Assembly (NCBI GenBank): GCA_900317835.1
Contig: ONIL01000001.1
Span: forward strand, 62,001 to 126,000
Source: an uncultured Prevotellaceae bacterium
GTDB taxonomy: Bacteria; Bacteroidota; Bacteroidia; Bacteroidales; Muribaculaceae
Direction: 5' to 3'
DNA length: 64,000 nucleotides
Positions within the stretch are counted from its first letter, which is position 1; each line of letters begins with the position of its first letter. Below, in pieces: positions 27,463 through 36,881 of this stretch. The notes under the pieces were generated by a model. That model saw only the letters and a program-made list of their open reading frames with translations, searched no databases and was not told the origin of the DNA. The translations under genes were made by a program, and so were the position numbers.

Positions 27463-29496
27463 ATGAGACTAAGAAATATTTCATTGTTTGCTGTTTTGGC
27501 ATTGGCGTCAGTCATGTCCTATGCTCAGATGAATTTGCCCAAAACGGTACTTGCCGGTCACACTTTCTATTATTATGAGACAGGAGCTAACGAGAGTATC
27601 TATGATATAGCCGCTAAATTAGGGGTAACAAAGGATTTCATCATCAAGAACAACCCTAATGCCGCTGACGGTATAGAAAGCGGTATGAAGCTGTATTTTC
27701 CTGCCGAAGACAATAACGACCCTTCGCCGGCGGTAAGTATTGCGTCTAATAATAATATCCACACCGTTGAACAAGGCGAGACACTCTACGGTCTTGCTAA
27801 GCGTTATGGTGTCACCGTTGATGAGTTGATTTCAGCTAATCCTGGTTCAGATAAAGGTATCCAAATCGGTCAAAAACTGAACATTCCCGCATCCTCAACA
27901 ATGGCTGCGGCCAGTAGTGTGGAAACCAGCCAACAGGTGCGAGATGCATTTGAGCGTAATGCATCGGCAATACAAGCGCCCCAAGGTTCGGATCCTGTTT
28001 TTGTCACTTTACAGCCTGGCGAGAGCATTTACTCTATTGCAAAACAATTCAATACATCAATTGAGGGCATCATCATGGCCAATCCTGGCCTAAAGCCCGA
28101 CGAGTATGTTGCAGACGCCAAGATCAAGGTGGTTCCCAATACTGCCCTTCCCTTCTACTACGAGCGTGAAAGCCGGCGCAATTACAAGTATGAGGTGAAA
28201 CGCGGTGAGACATTTGCATCGATAGCCGCAGATAACGGCATCACCGAGGCAGAGCTCAAAGCCGCTAACCCTGACATGAAAAAAGCCAAAAAGGGTAAAA
28301 CCATCACCTTGCCCAAACCATATAAAGAAAGTGTCACTGGTGAGATGGCAACTGTCCCTCTGGATGAGTTGCGTGCCTACTATGAGCCCCGCATCAACGA
28401 CATCTATGACAACTTGGTGGGAAAGCGGCTTGAGAATGAGGTGAATATCGCAATGGTTCTCCCCTTCCAGCTGCACAAGAGCGCCCCTCCCAAGCAGGCA
28501 TATCTCTATACGGATTTCTATAAGGGCTTCTTGCTGGCACTCGACAGCGCTAGCAACATCAGTAACAAGCACATTAACCTGAAGGTCTATGACACTCAGC
28601 ACAACCTGAATGTCACTGACAGCATCCTATCGTTGCCCGAGCTGAAGACCATGAACATGATTATTGCACCGAGTGAGCCGCAGCAGTTGGCCAGAATCAA
28701 TGCCTTCGGTAAGGCTAACAACGTCAGTGTCATGAACTGCTTCACCACCAAGAATGAGGACTACCTGGACAATCCCTACGTCTATCAGGTGAATACCCCG
28801 ACCGACGAGATGATGCATGACGTCATGCGTTGGTTTGATGACCAGTTCAAGGGCTACAACGTGGTTTTCCTGAATGCGGCCAGCGAGAGTGACAAGGAAA
28901 TGTTTGAGCATATCCGCACCCACATTAACCGTAATAAATACTCCACATCGATGATAAACGTTAATGGCGACTTGACATACAATGACATTTCCAACCAAAT
29001 GAATCCTGGTTCGAAATATGTCTTCATCCCTTCTTCGGGTGACAAAGCCCTTGTCAAGAAGTACATCAAGGCACTCAAGCAGGTCAAGAGCGACCGATTT
29101 GACTGTGAGTTGTCGCTGATAGCCTATCCCGAATACGTGTTATATCTTAAGGATTACCAAACTGATCTTCAAGACATTGACACCTATATGTTCACCCGTT
29201 TCTTTAATGCCAAGGGCTTTAGGACCCGTGACCTTGAGACGGCCTACAAGAACAACTTCGGCGGTGAGCCGTTGTCTGCTGTGCCCAACATGGCTATCTA
29301 CGGATATGACACAGGTATGTACCTTCTCAAGTCGTTGGGTGCCAATGGTATCATTGACGATGAAACACCGATGTACAAGGGTATCCAGACAAGTTTCCGC
29401 TGGGAACGTGGCGATAACTGGCGTGGCTATACCAACCAGGCAATAGAGGTAGTGCACTTCTCTCCTGATCATCAAATCACGGTCTATGTGAAATGA
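27463..29496 (+). CDS. LysM-repeat protein with periplasmic-binding-like C-terminal domain
   Basis: 677 residues, with a signal peptide (MRLRNISLFAVLALASVMSYAQ). Four LysM modules follow, at ~24-80, 100-144, ~180-229 and 241-290, with motifs such as VEQGETLYGLAKRYGV and VKRGETFASIAADNGI; LysM binds GlcNAc-containing glycan, here probably peptidoglycan. Residues 327-677 resemble a type 1 periplasmic-binding protein fold (VNIAMVLPFQLH, FYKGFLLALDSAS). This architecture is common in Bacteroidetes, and its ligand is unknown. The stop overlaps the next start by 4 bases. Confidence 0.88.
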   Translation: MRLRNISLFAVLALASVMSYAQMNLPKTVLAGHTFYYYETGANESIYDIAAKLGVTKDFIIKNNPNAADGIESGMKLYFPAEDNNDPSPAVSIASNNNIHTVEQGETLYGLAKRYGVTVDELISANPGSDKGIQIGQKLNIPASSTMAAASSVETSQQVRDAFERNASAIQAPQGSDPVFVTLQPGESIYSIAKQFNTSIEGIIMANPGLKPDEYVADAKIKVVPNTALPFYYERESRRNYKYEVKRGETFASIAADNGITEAELKAANPDMKKAKKGKTITLPKPYKESVTGEMATVPLDELRAYYEPRINDIYDNLVGKRLENEVNIAMVLPFQLHKSAPPKQAYLYTDFYKGFLLALDSASNISNKHINLKVYDTQHNLNVTDSILSLPELKTMNMIIAPSEPQQLARINAFGKANNVSVMNCFTTKNEDYLDNPYVYQVNTPTDEMMHDVMRWFDDQFKGYNVVFLNAASESDKEMFEHIRTHINRNKYSTSMINVNGDLTYNDISNQMNPGSKYVFIPSSGDKALVKKYIKALKQVKSDRFDCELSLIAYPEYVLYLKDYQTDLQDIDTYMFTRFFNAKGFRTRDLETAYKNNFGGEPLSAVPNMAIYGYDTGMYLLKSLGANGIIDDETPMYKGIQTSFRWERGDNWRGYTNQAIEVVHFSPDHQITVYVK

Positions 29497-30170
29497 GGCG
29501 CCTCGCAGTCATCATAGCGACGCTTATTGCATTGTTTACTGCGGCTCAGACCCATTACCAGGGGACGATTGCCGTGGGAGGCAAGGCTGGTGCCACCTTC
29601 TCGAGACTCAATCTCAATCCCAGTGTGGAACAGATGATGTTGCCAGGCATGACTGCCGGTGTGATGTTCCGCTATATCGAGGAGAAGAATTTTGGGCTTG
29701 TTGCAGAGTTGAACATGACCCAGCGCGGCTGGAAAGAGAATTTGGAAGAATCAGAATACAGTTACAGTCACCGGTTCACCTATCTGGAACTACCCATCAT
29801 GACGCACATCTACTTTGGAAACCAGCGTGTTAAGGGATTCTTCAACCTGGGGCCGGAAATCAACCTCATGCTGGGTGACGGCATCAGTTCCAACTTCGAC
29901 TATAAGAATGCCGGCGACTTGGATTACTTTGTCACAAACACCCGCCACATCGAGCAAATGACGATGGACGTTAACAACCGGTTTGATTATGGCATCTGCG
30001 CTGGAGCCGGCTTGGAACTCAACCTCAACACCAAACATTCGCTATTGCTGGAGGGCCGCTTCTATTACGGCTTGACTGATGTCTTCCCCAATCACAAGAC
30101 CGATATCTTCTCCAGCTCCAACTCGATGACCGTATCGGTCACCTTGGGTTATTTTTATCGCCTTAAGTAA
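29493..30170 (+). CDS. PorT-like outer-membrane beta-barrel protein
   Basis: 225 residues. A signal peptide is followed by alternating beta strands of an eight-stranded barrel (GGKAGATFSRLN, LVAELNMTQRGW, YLELPIMTHIYFG, LLLEGRFYYGLTDVF), ending in an aromatic-containing strand (VTLGYFYRLK). It belongs to the porin_4/PorT-like group. ATGA overlap with the LysM gene suggests that the two act together at the peptidoglycan-outer membrane interface (inference). Confidence 0.85.
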   Translation: MRRLAVIIATLIALFTAAQTHYQGTIAVGGKAGATFSRLNLNPSVEQMMLPGMTAGVMFRYIEEKNFGLVAELNMTQRGWKENLEESEYSYSHRFTYLELPIMTHIYFGNQRVKGFFNLGPEINLMLGDGISSNFDYKNAGDLDYFVTNTRHIEQMTMDVNNRFDYGICAGAGLELNLNTKHSLLLEGRFYYGLTDVFPNHKTDIFSSSNSMTVSVTLGYFYRLK

Positions 30171-30378
30171 CATTTAATATTGGATCATTGTTGAAAGCAA
30201 CAGCTTGGTATGATTCTCATGAGGATCTGCTGAACAACCATGTCTATTCGGCTATCATCAAAAGTGAAATAACGGCCCACATGATAAAAGCACACATCAT
30301 CATGAGAAAAGAATAATTTTTTGCAAATAAGGTCAATGTTTTCGGCGATTTGACACATTATATACAAAGATATTTTTG

Positions 30379-30386
30379 TACTTTTG
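30379..30386 (+). promoter_or_regulatory. -7 element for the mce-mmd operon
   Basis: TACTTTTG about 60 bases before ATG 30446. The nearest TTTG upstream (30349-30352) is 26 bases away, longer than usual. The rest of the ~275-base gap shows no other feature I can support. Confidence 0.6.
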
Positions 30387-30445
30387 TGCGTTATTTTGAG
30401 AATTTACTTATTTCAATTAAATAATTGTCTAAAAAACAGAAAATT

Positions 30446-30865
30446 ATGAACATTTCGCACATCGAACATGTGGGAATCGCCGTTACCTCGCTTGAGGAGG
30501 CTATTCCTTTCTACGAGAAAATGTTAGGCTTCAAGTGCTTTGCCATTGAAGAGGTTGAGGATCAGAAGGTAAGGACCGCGTTCTTCCAGGTGGGCCAGAC
30601 CAAGATTGAGCTTCTGGAGGCAACCGCCCCCGAGAGCGCTATCGCCAAGTTCATCGAGAAGAATGGTGGCCGTGGCGGCATCCAGCATGTAGCATTTGCC
30701 GTTGAGGATGGCGTTCAGAACGCATTGGACGAGGTACAGGAGAAGGGTGGCCGCGTTATTGACGCCCATCCCCGCAAAGGTGCTGAGGGCCTGAATATCG
30801 CCTTCCTGCATCCCAAGACCACTTGCGGCGCCTTGTTAGAGCTTTGCGAGAAACCTCAAGAGTAA
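30446..30865 (+). CDS. mce: Methylmalonyl-CoA epimerase
   Basis: Interconverts (R)- and (S)-methylmalonyl-CoA between the mutase and the decarboxylase in the succinate-to-propionate route. 139 residues of the glyoxalase/VOC fold with HIEHVGIAV, GGRGGIQHVAFAV and LLELCEKP; metal ligands His and Glu sit in these motifs. ATG 30446 gives the standard MNISHIEH start; TTG 30425 would add an unlikely lysine-rich tail. First gene of the decarboxylase operon. Confidence 0.95.
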   Translation: MNISHIEHVGIAVTSLEEAIPFYEKMLGFKCFAIEEVEDQKVRTAFFQVGQTKIELLEATAPESAIAKFIEKNGGRGGIQHVAFAVEDGVQNALDEVQEKGGRVIDAHPRKGAEGLNIAFLHPKTTCGALLELCEKPQE

Positions 30866-30914
30866 GGCTTCTGGTTTTAGTAGATAGACTATACATAAAA
30901 GATAGACTATAGAC

Positions 30915-32528
30915 ATGGGAAAGCAACTTGATAAAATCCAAGAGCTGATTGAGCGTCGCGAGAAAGCGCGCCTGGGCGGTGGTGAAAAGGCCATAGCCAA
31001 GCAGCACGAGAAGGGCAAATTCACTGCCCGTGAGCGCATCAATATGCTCCTTGACGAGGGCAGCTTTGAGGAACTGGACATGTTTGTTCAGCACCGCTGC
31101 ACCAACTTCGGCATGGAGAAGAAAACCTATGACGGCGATGGCGTTGTGACCGGATTCGGAACCGTTGGCGGCCGTCTGGTTTACGTCTTTGCACAGGATG
31201 CAACCGTCATCGGCGGCTCGCTGGGCGAGACCATGGCATTGAAGATGTGTAAGGTGATGGATCTGGCTATGAAGCAGGGTGCTCCTGTTGTGGGCCTGAA
31301 CGACTCGGGCGGTGCCCGCATCCAGGAGAGCGTTAACGCTCTCGCAGGCTATGCCGAGATCTTCCAGCGCAATATCAACGCATCTGGCGTGATTCCCCAA
31401 ATCAGCGCAATCCTTGGCCCGTGTGCCGGTGGTGCCGTTTACTCCCCTGCCCTGACCGACTTCATCATCATGGCCAAGGGTATCTCCTTCATGTTCCTGA
31501 CCGGACCCAAGGTCGTTAAGACTGTGACTGGCGAGAACGTGACCCAGGAGCAACTGGGTGGTGCAGGTGTGCACGCCAGCAAGAGCGGTGTGGCCCACTT
31601 TGCCGCCGAGACCGAGGAGGAGGCCATCGCCATCATCCGCCAGCTGTTGAGCTATATGCCCAGCAACAATATGGAGGAGACTCCTCGTGTGGAGTGCACC
31701 GATCCCATCGACCGCGTGGAGGATGCCTTGAACAACATCATCCCCGAGAGTGCCAATGACCCCTACGACATGTATCAGGTCATCAGCGCCATCGTCGATA
31801 ATGGTGAGTTCCTCGAGGTCCACAAGGACTTTGCCAAGAACATCATCGTCGGCTTTGCCCGCTTCAACGGCCAGGCTGTCGGTGTTGTTGCCAACCAGCC
31901 CAACTGCATGGCAGGTGTGCTCGACGTGAACGCCTCGAAGAAGGGCGGTCGCTTTGTTCGCTTCTGCGATGCCTTCAATATTCCTCTGGTAACCCTCGTT
32001 GACGTGCCCGGCTTCCTGCCCGGTACCGGTCAAGAGTACAACGCCGTCATCATGAACGGAGCCAAGTTGCTCTACGCCTACGGCGAGGCTACCGTGCCCA
32101 AGGTGACTGTTACCCTGCGCAAGAGCTATGGTGGCTCACACATCGTGATGAGCTGCAAGCAGCTGCGTGGTGACTTGAACTACGCATGGCCCAGTGCCGA
32201 GATCGCCGTTATGGGTGCTGCCGGTGCTGCCGAGATCCTCTATGCCAAGGAAAGCAAGAACTTCAAGACCCAGGCCGAGGAGGCTAAGGCTGCCGGCGAC
32301 GAAGCCAAGGCCAAGGAACTGCTCGAGCAGGGCAAGAAGTTCATCCAGGAGAAGGAGGACGAGTACAACAACCTCTTCTGCACGCCTTACAATGCAGCCC
32401 GTTATGGCTACATCGATGACGTGATTGAGCCGAGGAACACCCGCTTCCGCGTGATCCGCGCCCTGGAGGTACTGCGCACCAAGAAATTGACCAATCCAAT
32501 CAAGAAGCACGGTAATATCCCCTTGTAA
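30915..32528 (+). CDS. mmdA: Methylmalonyl-CoA decarboxylase carboxyltransferase (alpha) subunit
   Basis: 537 residues, matching the PccB/MmdA carboxyltransferase family. It moves the carboxyl group from (S)-methylmalonyl-CoA to the biotin of the carrier, releasing propionyl-CoA. Two crotonase-like halves are visible, with the oxyanion-hole stretches GLNDSGGARIQE and GPCAGGAVYSPAL, and VDVPGFLPGTGQE in the second half. A Lys/Glu/Ala-rich helical insertion near 440-480 (EEAKAAGDEAKAKEL) is common in Bacteroidetes copies. A 12-bp direct repeat lies just before the start codon. Confidence 0.94.
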   Translation: MGKQLDKIQELIERREKARLGGGEKAIAKQHEKGKFTARERINMLLDEGSFEELDMFVQHRCTNFGMEKKTYDGDGVVTGFGTVGGRLVYVFAQDATVIGGSLGETMALKMCKVMDLAMKQGAPVVGLNDSGGARIQESVNALAGYAEIFQRNINASGVIPQISAILGPCAGGAVYSPALTDFIIMAKGISFMFLTGPKVVKTVTGENVTQEQLGGAGVHASKSGVAHFAAETEEEAIAIIRQLLSYMPSNNMEETPRVECTDPIDRVEDALNNIIPESANDPYDMYQVISAIVDNGEFLEVHKDFAKNIIVGFARFNGQAVGVVANQPNCMAGVLDVNASKKGGRFVRFCDAFNIPLVTLVDVPGFLPGTGQEYNAVIMNGAKLLYAYGEATVPKVTVTLRKSYGGSHIVMSCKQLRGDLNYAWPSAEIAVMGAAGAAEILYAKESKNFKTQAEEAKAAGDEAKAKELLEQGKKFIQEKEDEYNNLFCTPYNAARYGYIDDVIEPRNTRFRVIRALEVLRTKKLTNPIKKHGNIPL

Positions 32529-32530
32529 TC

Positions 32531-33535
32531 ATGAGTAAAAGAACATTGATACTCGTCCTGTTGTGCGCCATTCTCGCATTGCCCACGTTGGCTCAAGGCC
32601 GCAAAAACGTGCGCATCAATGAGGTGATGGTGCAGCAGGACAGCACGGGCGGCAACGGATGGGTCGAGTTCTATAACTCGTCCTATAGTTCAACCGCCGT
32701 CGAGCAGATGTTCATCACGACCATGAGCCGTGAGGAAATCCAAAGCGTCTTTGACAAGAATAAGGGCAACAAGAAAAAGCCCAAACAGATTCTTGTCGAG
32801 CTTTGTGAGGCCCAGCCTATGGACATCTACGAGATTCCCCGTGGTGATGAGCGTCACACCAAGATCGCTCCTCGCACCCACTTCGTCATGGAAGCCGATG
32901 GTGATCCCAAGTCGGGCACCTTCCACATGCCTTTCACCTTCACTCAGGGCAAGGACAATTACATCGCCCTGTATGACGTGAATGGTGACCTGGTTGATGA
33001 CGTGACAATTCCCGCCACACTCAACGTTGGTGAGACTTACGCTATCAAGGCCGAGGGCCGTCTGCCGAGCGTACTGAACGACGGCCAGACCGAGTGGACC
33101 GTGAAAGACGGCAAGACCATCGAGACTGCAGTCACCAAGGGTAATTACAATATCCGTGAGGTGAACGAGAACATCGAAGCCTTCCACATTAAGGATCCCC
33201 ATGGCTACTGGATTGCCCTGCTCGCCATGTCGGTAGTGTTCAGTGCTCTGGCTCTGCTCTACATCTGCTTTAAGTTGTTCGGCAAGTTTGCCAGCAAGAA
33301 TCTGCAGTCCGAGGATAAGAAGCAGCCTGCTGCTCCCGAAGCCTCAACGGCCGTTGCTGTTCCCACCACCGGTGACCTCGATGGTGAGAAGATGGCTGCT
33401 ATCTGCTTTGCTTTGTATCAGCATCTGAATGCCCACGACAACGAGAGTGGCATTTTAACACTCGCTCCTCGTGACAATTCGTCATGGGCCAACAAGTCTG
33501 GCCTGATGCGTGAAATACCCGTTATCAAGAAATAA
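32531..33535 (+). CDS. mmdD: OadG-like (delta/gamma) subunit with N-terminal extracytoplasmic domain
   Basis: 334 residues. OadG-type subunits of Na+-pumping decarboxylases are usually ~80-120 residues: one membrane helix and a cytosolic tail that binds the complex. Here the helix (~220-245, WIALLAMSVVFSALALLYICF) and tail (Pro/Ala linker and a C-terminal segment with MAAICFALYQHL) come after a signal peptide and a ~190-residue beta-rich domain. That domain starts VRINEVMVQQDSTGGNGWVE, the signature of lamin-tail-like (LTD) folds. Starts 2 bases after mmdA. Such long forms are known in Bacteroidetes; the role of the outer domain is unknown. Confidence 0.82.
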   Translation: MSKRTLILVLLCAILALPTLAQGRKNVRINEVMVQQDSTGGNGWVEFYNSSYSSTAVEQMFITTMSREEIQSVFDKNKGNKKKPKQILVELCEAQPMDIYEIPRGDERHTKIAPRTHFVMEADGDPKSGTFHMPFTFTQGKDNYIALYDVNGDLVDDVTIPATLNVGETYAIKAEGRLPSVLNDGQTEWTVKDGKTIETAVTKGNYNIREVNENIEAFHIKDPHGYWIALLAMSVVFSALALLYICFKLFGKFASKNLQSEDKKQPAAPEASTAVAVPTTGDLDGEKMAAICFALYQHLNAHDNESGILTLAPRDNSSWANKSGLMREIPVIKK

Positions 33536-33560
33536 TCACCATTAAAAATCATTCACTCAA

Positions 33561-33995
33561 ATGAAGGAATACAAATATAAGATCAATGGTAACGAGTATA
33601 ATGTTGCCATCGATAACATTGAAGGCAACATTGCCCACATCCAGTTGAACGGCGTGGCCTATGACGTTGAGCTGCCCGAACAGCCCAAGGCTGCTCCCGC
33701 CGTTAAGCGTGTTGCCGTGAGCGACGCGCCAGCGGCTGCTCCCAAACCCGCTGCCCGCAAGGCTGCACCCGCTGCAGCTGGTGGTCATGTAATCGAGTCC
33801 CCGCTTCCCGGCGTCATCAAGGACATCTTTGTCAAGGTGGGCCAGCAAGTGAAGGCCGACGACGTGGTGTGCATCCTCGAGGCCATGAAGATGGGTAACG
33901 AGATCCATGCCGGCGTTGACGGTACCGTCAAGAGCATCGAGGTATCAAAAGAAGATTCGGTACTCGAGGGTAACACAATCATGGTAATCGGTTAA
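33561..33995 (+). CDS. mmdC: Biotin carboxyl carrier subunit
   Basis: 144 residues. A short N-terminal beta region (~1-40) is joined by an Ala/Pro-rich flexible linker (~45-75) to a biotinyl domain (~78-144). Lys110 in EAMKM is the biotin site, and VIESPLPGVIKDIFVKVG is the domain start. It shuttles CO2 between MmdA and the membrane subunit MmdB. Confidence 0.94.
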   Translation: MKEYKYKINGNEYNVAIDNIEGNIAHIQLNGVAYDVELPEQPKAAPAVKRVAVSDAPAAAPKPAARKAAPAAAGGHVIESPLPGVIKDIFVKVGQQVKADDVVCILEAMKMGNEIHAGVDGTVKSIEVSKEDSVLEGNTIMVIG

Positions 33996-34018
33996 ACTGA
34001 AATTGACTCCCACTGATT

Positions 34019-35173
34019 ATGGTACTGCTTGACAATTTCCTGTTCACCAAGTTGTTGGATTTCTGGCATTTTACAGGATTCTACAACTTTGAATGGACCA
34101 ACCTGATTATGATTGTGGTGGGACTGTTCTTCATCTTCCTCGCAATCAAATATGATTTTGAACCCATGCTGCTCGTGCCCATCGGCTTCGGTATCCTGAT
34201 TGGCAACATTCCTTTCCAGCCAGGTAACGAGATTGGCATCTATGAGGACGGTTCGGTGCTCAACATCCTATATCAAGGTGTTCGCAACGGATGGTACCCG
34301 CCACTCATCTTCCTGGGCATCGGCGCGATGACCGACTTCAGCGCTTTGCTGGCCAATCCCAAGCTGATGCTTGTTGGTGCTGCTGCACAGTTCGGTATTT
34401 TCGGTGCCTACATGATTGCCCTCTTCTTGGGATTCATGCCCGACCAGGCAGGTGCCATCGCCATCATTGGTGGTGCCGACGGCCCCACTGCTATCTTCCT
34501 GTCGTCAAAACTGGCACCCAACCTGATGGGTGCGATTGCCGTGAGTGCCTATAGTTACATGGCGCTTGTGCCGGTAATTCAGCCGCCCATCATGCGCCTG
34601 TTGACGACCAAGAAAGAGCGCACGATGCGCATGAAGCCCGCCCGCAAGGTCAGCCAGTTGGAGAAGATCGTGTTCCCCATCTTCGGTTTGATTCTCACCT
34701 GCTTCGTGGTGCCTTCGGCTATCCCCCTGCTGGGTATGCTGTTCTTCGGTAACCTGCTGCGTGAGAGTGGCGTGACCAAGCGTTTGGCCAATACCGCAAG
34801 CAACGCGATGACCGACATCGTGACCATCCTGCTGGGTATGACCGTGGGTGCTTCTACGCAGGCCTCGCAGTTCCTGACCAAGGAGACCTTGTTCATCTTC
34901 TTCCTCGGTTTCTGCGCATTCATCATCGCCACCTGCTCGGGTGTGCTGTTCGTGAAGATCTTCAACCTCATTTTGCCCAAGAGCAAGAAGTTGAACCCGC
35001 TCATCGGTAATGCCGGCGTTTCGGCTGTTCCTATGGCAGCACGCATCAGCAACGACCAGGGCCTCAAGGCTGATCCCAGCAACTACCTGCTCATGCACGC
35101 CATGGGTCCCAATGTGGCCGGCGTGATTGGCTCGGCAGTTGCCGCAGGTGTCCTCCTGGGCTTCCTGGGATAA
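34019..35173 (+). CDS. mmdB: Na+-translocating decarboxylase beta subunit
   Basis: A 384-residue inner-membrane subunit with about nine or more helices that decarboxylates carboxybiotin and pumps Na+ out. Family marks: PLIFLGIGAMTDFSALLANP, GGADGPTAIFLSSKL (the conserved Asp is in GGADGPT), GNLLRESGVTKRL, and NAGVSAVPMAARISNDQG near the end. Ends the operon at a strong terminator. Confidence 0.95.
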   Translation: MVLLDNFLFTKLLDFWHFTGFYNFEWTNLIMIVVGLFFIFLAIKYDFEPMLLVPIGFGILIGNIPFQPGNEIGIYEDGSVLNILYQGVRNGWYPPLIFLGIGAMTDFSALLANPKLMLVGAAAQFGIFGAYMIALFLGFMPDQAGAIAIIGGADGPTAIFLSSKLAPNLMGAIAVSAYSYMALVPVIQPPIMRLLTTKKERTMRMKPARKVSQLEKIVFPIFGLILTCFVVPSAIPLLGMLFFGNLLRESGVTKRLANTASNAMTDIVTILLGMTVGASTQASQFLTKETLFIFFLGFCAFIIATCSGVLFVKIFNLILPKSKKLNPLIGNAGVSAVPMAARISNDQGLKADPSNYLLMHAMGPNVAGVIGSAVAAGVLLGFLG

Positions 35174-35192
35174 TAACAATCACATGATACTC

Positions 35193-35232
35193 AACAAAAC
35201 AGGCAGCCATTTGGCCGCCTGTTTTGTTTTAT
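35193..35232. terminator. Two-way terminator between mmdB and smpB
   Basis: A 16-base stem (35193-35208 with 35213-35228, one A-C mismatch, loop ATTT) with A-rich and T-rich flanks between convergent genes. Confidence 0.88.
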
Positions 35233-35236
35233 TGGT

Positions 35237-35719
35237 TTAGTGCTTGAACATGCGATCAATGGAACGTTTGTCCTCACGTTCTTTTATGGACTGGCGCTTG
35301 TCGAACTGGCGCTTGCCTCGTGCGAGCGAAATGACCAGTTTGGCCAAGCCTCGCTCGTTGATGAACAGGCGCAGGGGAACAATAGCGATACCCGGCTGCT
35401 GGGTGTCACGGGCAATTCGACGGATTTCCTTGCGATTGAGCAACAACTTGCGGTCACGATGGGTCGTGTGGTTGTTATAGGAGCCGAAACTGTACTCGGC
35501 AATGTACATGTTCTTTACCCACACCTCGCCGTTGATGACCATGCAATAGGTGTCGGTCAATCCGCATTTGCCCTGTCGAATGGACTTGATCTCAGTGCCT
35601 GTGAGGACGATTCCCGCAGTGAAGGTCTCGATGATTTCGTAATCGAAGGTAGCCTTGCGGTTCTTGATATTAATCGTATTGTTGTGATTATTGTTTCTTG
35701 CCATAGCTAACCCTTTCAT
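35237..35719 (-). CDS. smpB: SsrA-binding protein SmpB
   Basis: Carries tmRNA to stalled ribosomes for trans-translation. 160 residues; the core has [41 protein letters not shown] and [14 protein letters not shown], and the basic tail [18 protein letters not shown] end is typical. The start at 35719 overlaps the preceding gene by ATGA; ATG 35704 (MARNNN) is an alternative preceded by AAGGG. No ssrA gene is seen in this window. Confidence 0.95.
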   Translation of the reverse strand: MKGLAMARNNNHNNTINIKNRKATFDYEIIETFTAGIVLTGTEIKSIRQGKCGLTDTYCMVINGEVWVKNMYIAEYSFGSYNNHTTHRDRKLLLNRKEIRRIARDTQQPGIAIVPLRLFINERGLAKLVISLARGKRQFDKRQSIKEREDKRSIDRMFKH

Positions 35720-36264
35720 TTAATGATAAACAGTCCCAAAATCGCATTTAACACAATGGGGAGACCCAGGAGCAACGTTGACGAGATGATGACAAACCGC
35801 GCGACCTTATTCTTCTTGACAAACAGGTGATCGGTGCCACGATAGGCCATCCATGGCAGATAAGCCATCAAAAACAGCACAGGAGTGAAATCACTGGGCA
35901 ATAAATTGCGCAGGATGATCAACAGTACCAGAAAGATGAGGTTGTAGAGGATGTAATCGTTCAAGCGTGCCGTGGCCCCCTCGGTCTTGACGAGCTCGGG
36001 ATAAAAACCGCTGAGCAGATAGATGATGATGTAATAACTGATGAAATAGGTCGAAAACATCACAATACCTGTCATCAATGATGTGGCGAATGTAATCGTG
36101 CGGTCATAGAGCATGGGTACAAAGCATGACAGTGCCAACACGACCAACAAGGGCAGATAGGCGCTTCTCAGCACCTTGCCGATGGGTATATTGGATTCAT
36201 TAATCACTTCCCACCCGTATTTTGGGGAGGTAATTACACAGAATATGTTGTGCCAAATACTCAT
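35716..36264 (-). CDS. Yip1-like membrane protein
   Basis: 182 residues with about five hydrophobic helices. The promoter on this strand (TATCTTTG, 36283-36290) predicts a start near 36276, which rules out the TTG at 36285 and supports ATG 36264 ([18 protein letters not shown]). The opening, with FxVITSPKxGW, is typical of Yip1-domain proteins in Bacteroidetes. Function unknown. Coupled to smpB by a 4-base overlap. Confidence 0.75.
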   Translation of the reverse strand: MSIWHNIFCVITSPKYGWEVINESNIPIGKVLRSAYLPLLVVLALSCFVPMLYDRTITFATSLMTGIVMFSTYFISYYIIIYLLSGFYPELVKTEGATARLNDYILYNLIFLVLLIILRNLLPSDFTPVLFLMAYLPWMAYRGTDHLFVKKNKVARFVIISSTLLLGLPIVLNAILGLFIIK

Positions 36265-36282
36265 TGTCAAAAATTGCGGCTG

Positions 36283-36290
36283 CAAAGATA
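36283..36290 (-). promoter_or_regulatory. -7 element for the Yip1-smpB operon
   Basis: TATCTTTG on the minus strand, with a possible TTG 23 bases upstream (36314-36316). It leaves a ~12-base leader. Confidence 0.65.
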
Positions 36291-36360
36291 CACATTTATT
36301 TACAAATATAAACTCAACTAGGGAAAATTAATTTACATTAGCAAAAACAATGTCAGATTT

Positions 36361-36391
36361 TTGATGATAACAAGAAAACTCACTACTTTTG
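36361..36391 (+). promoter_or_regulatory. Promoter of the A1S_2505-like gene
   Basis: TTG 36361-36363, 20 bases, TACTTTTG 36384-36391. The predicted start near 36398 leaves a leader of ~22 bases. Confidence 0.75.
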
Positions 36392-36419
36392 CAACATCTC
36401 GAATGATCAATAATTATCG

Positions 36420-36845
36420 ATGATGGAAGAGAATAGGAACTGTGAATCAGGAGGCTCATTAGGGATGTATACTCCCGAGATGATCAGAGAACTGAGACCC
36501 AACGAGGTGTTTGTATTTGGTAGCAATCTGGGCGGATTCCATGCCGGCGGTGCGGCAAGGGCTGCCCTTGAGTCGTTTGGGGCCGTCTGGGGTCAGGGAG
36601 TTGGTTTGCAGGGGCAGAGTTATGCGATTCCCACGATGCATGGCGGCGTCGATGCCATCAGGCCTTATGTTGACGAGTTCATCAGTTTTGCCCGGTCTCG
36701 TCAGGATCTGTTCTTCTATGTGACACGCATCGGTTGTGGAATAGCCGGCTTTAGGGACGAAGAGATCGCCCCCTTGTTTCAAGATGCGCTGTCACTGGAT
36801 AACGTTGCCCTGCCCAAGTCATTTCATGACATATTATTGACATAG
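36420..36845 (+). CDS. A1S_2505-family protein (phage-associated family)
   Basis: 141 residues, cytosolic. The core LRPNEVFVFGSNLGGFHAGG, GAVWGQGVGLQGQSYAIPT and VTRIGCGIAGF matches a small family described as phage non-structural proteins and also found outside phages. The Gly-rich loops resemble those of macrodomain/ADP-ribose-binding folds, but that link is inference. No phage genes surround it. ATG 36420 and ATG 36423 are adjacent; either may be used. Confident on family, unsure on function. Confidence 0.78.
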   Translation: MMEENRNCESGGSLGMYTPEMIRELRPNEVFVFGSNLGGFHAGGAARAALESFGAVWGQGVGLQGQSYAIPTMHGGVDAIRPYVDEFISFARSRQDLFFYVTRIGCGIAGFRDEEIAPLFQDALSLDNVALPKSFHDILLT

Positions 36846-36881
36846 TCACAATTTATATATTCACTAGTACATAATTTATTA

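Noticed and set aside
30185..30367. 60-codon minus-strand frame before mce
   Set aside because: No promoter, no signal peptide or domain, and it overlaps the region just upstream of the mce promoter.
30756..32033. 425-codon open frame antisense to mmdA
   Set aside because: A shadow of a GC-rich, strongly biased gene; no start signal or domain.
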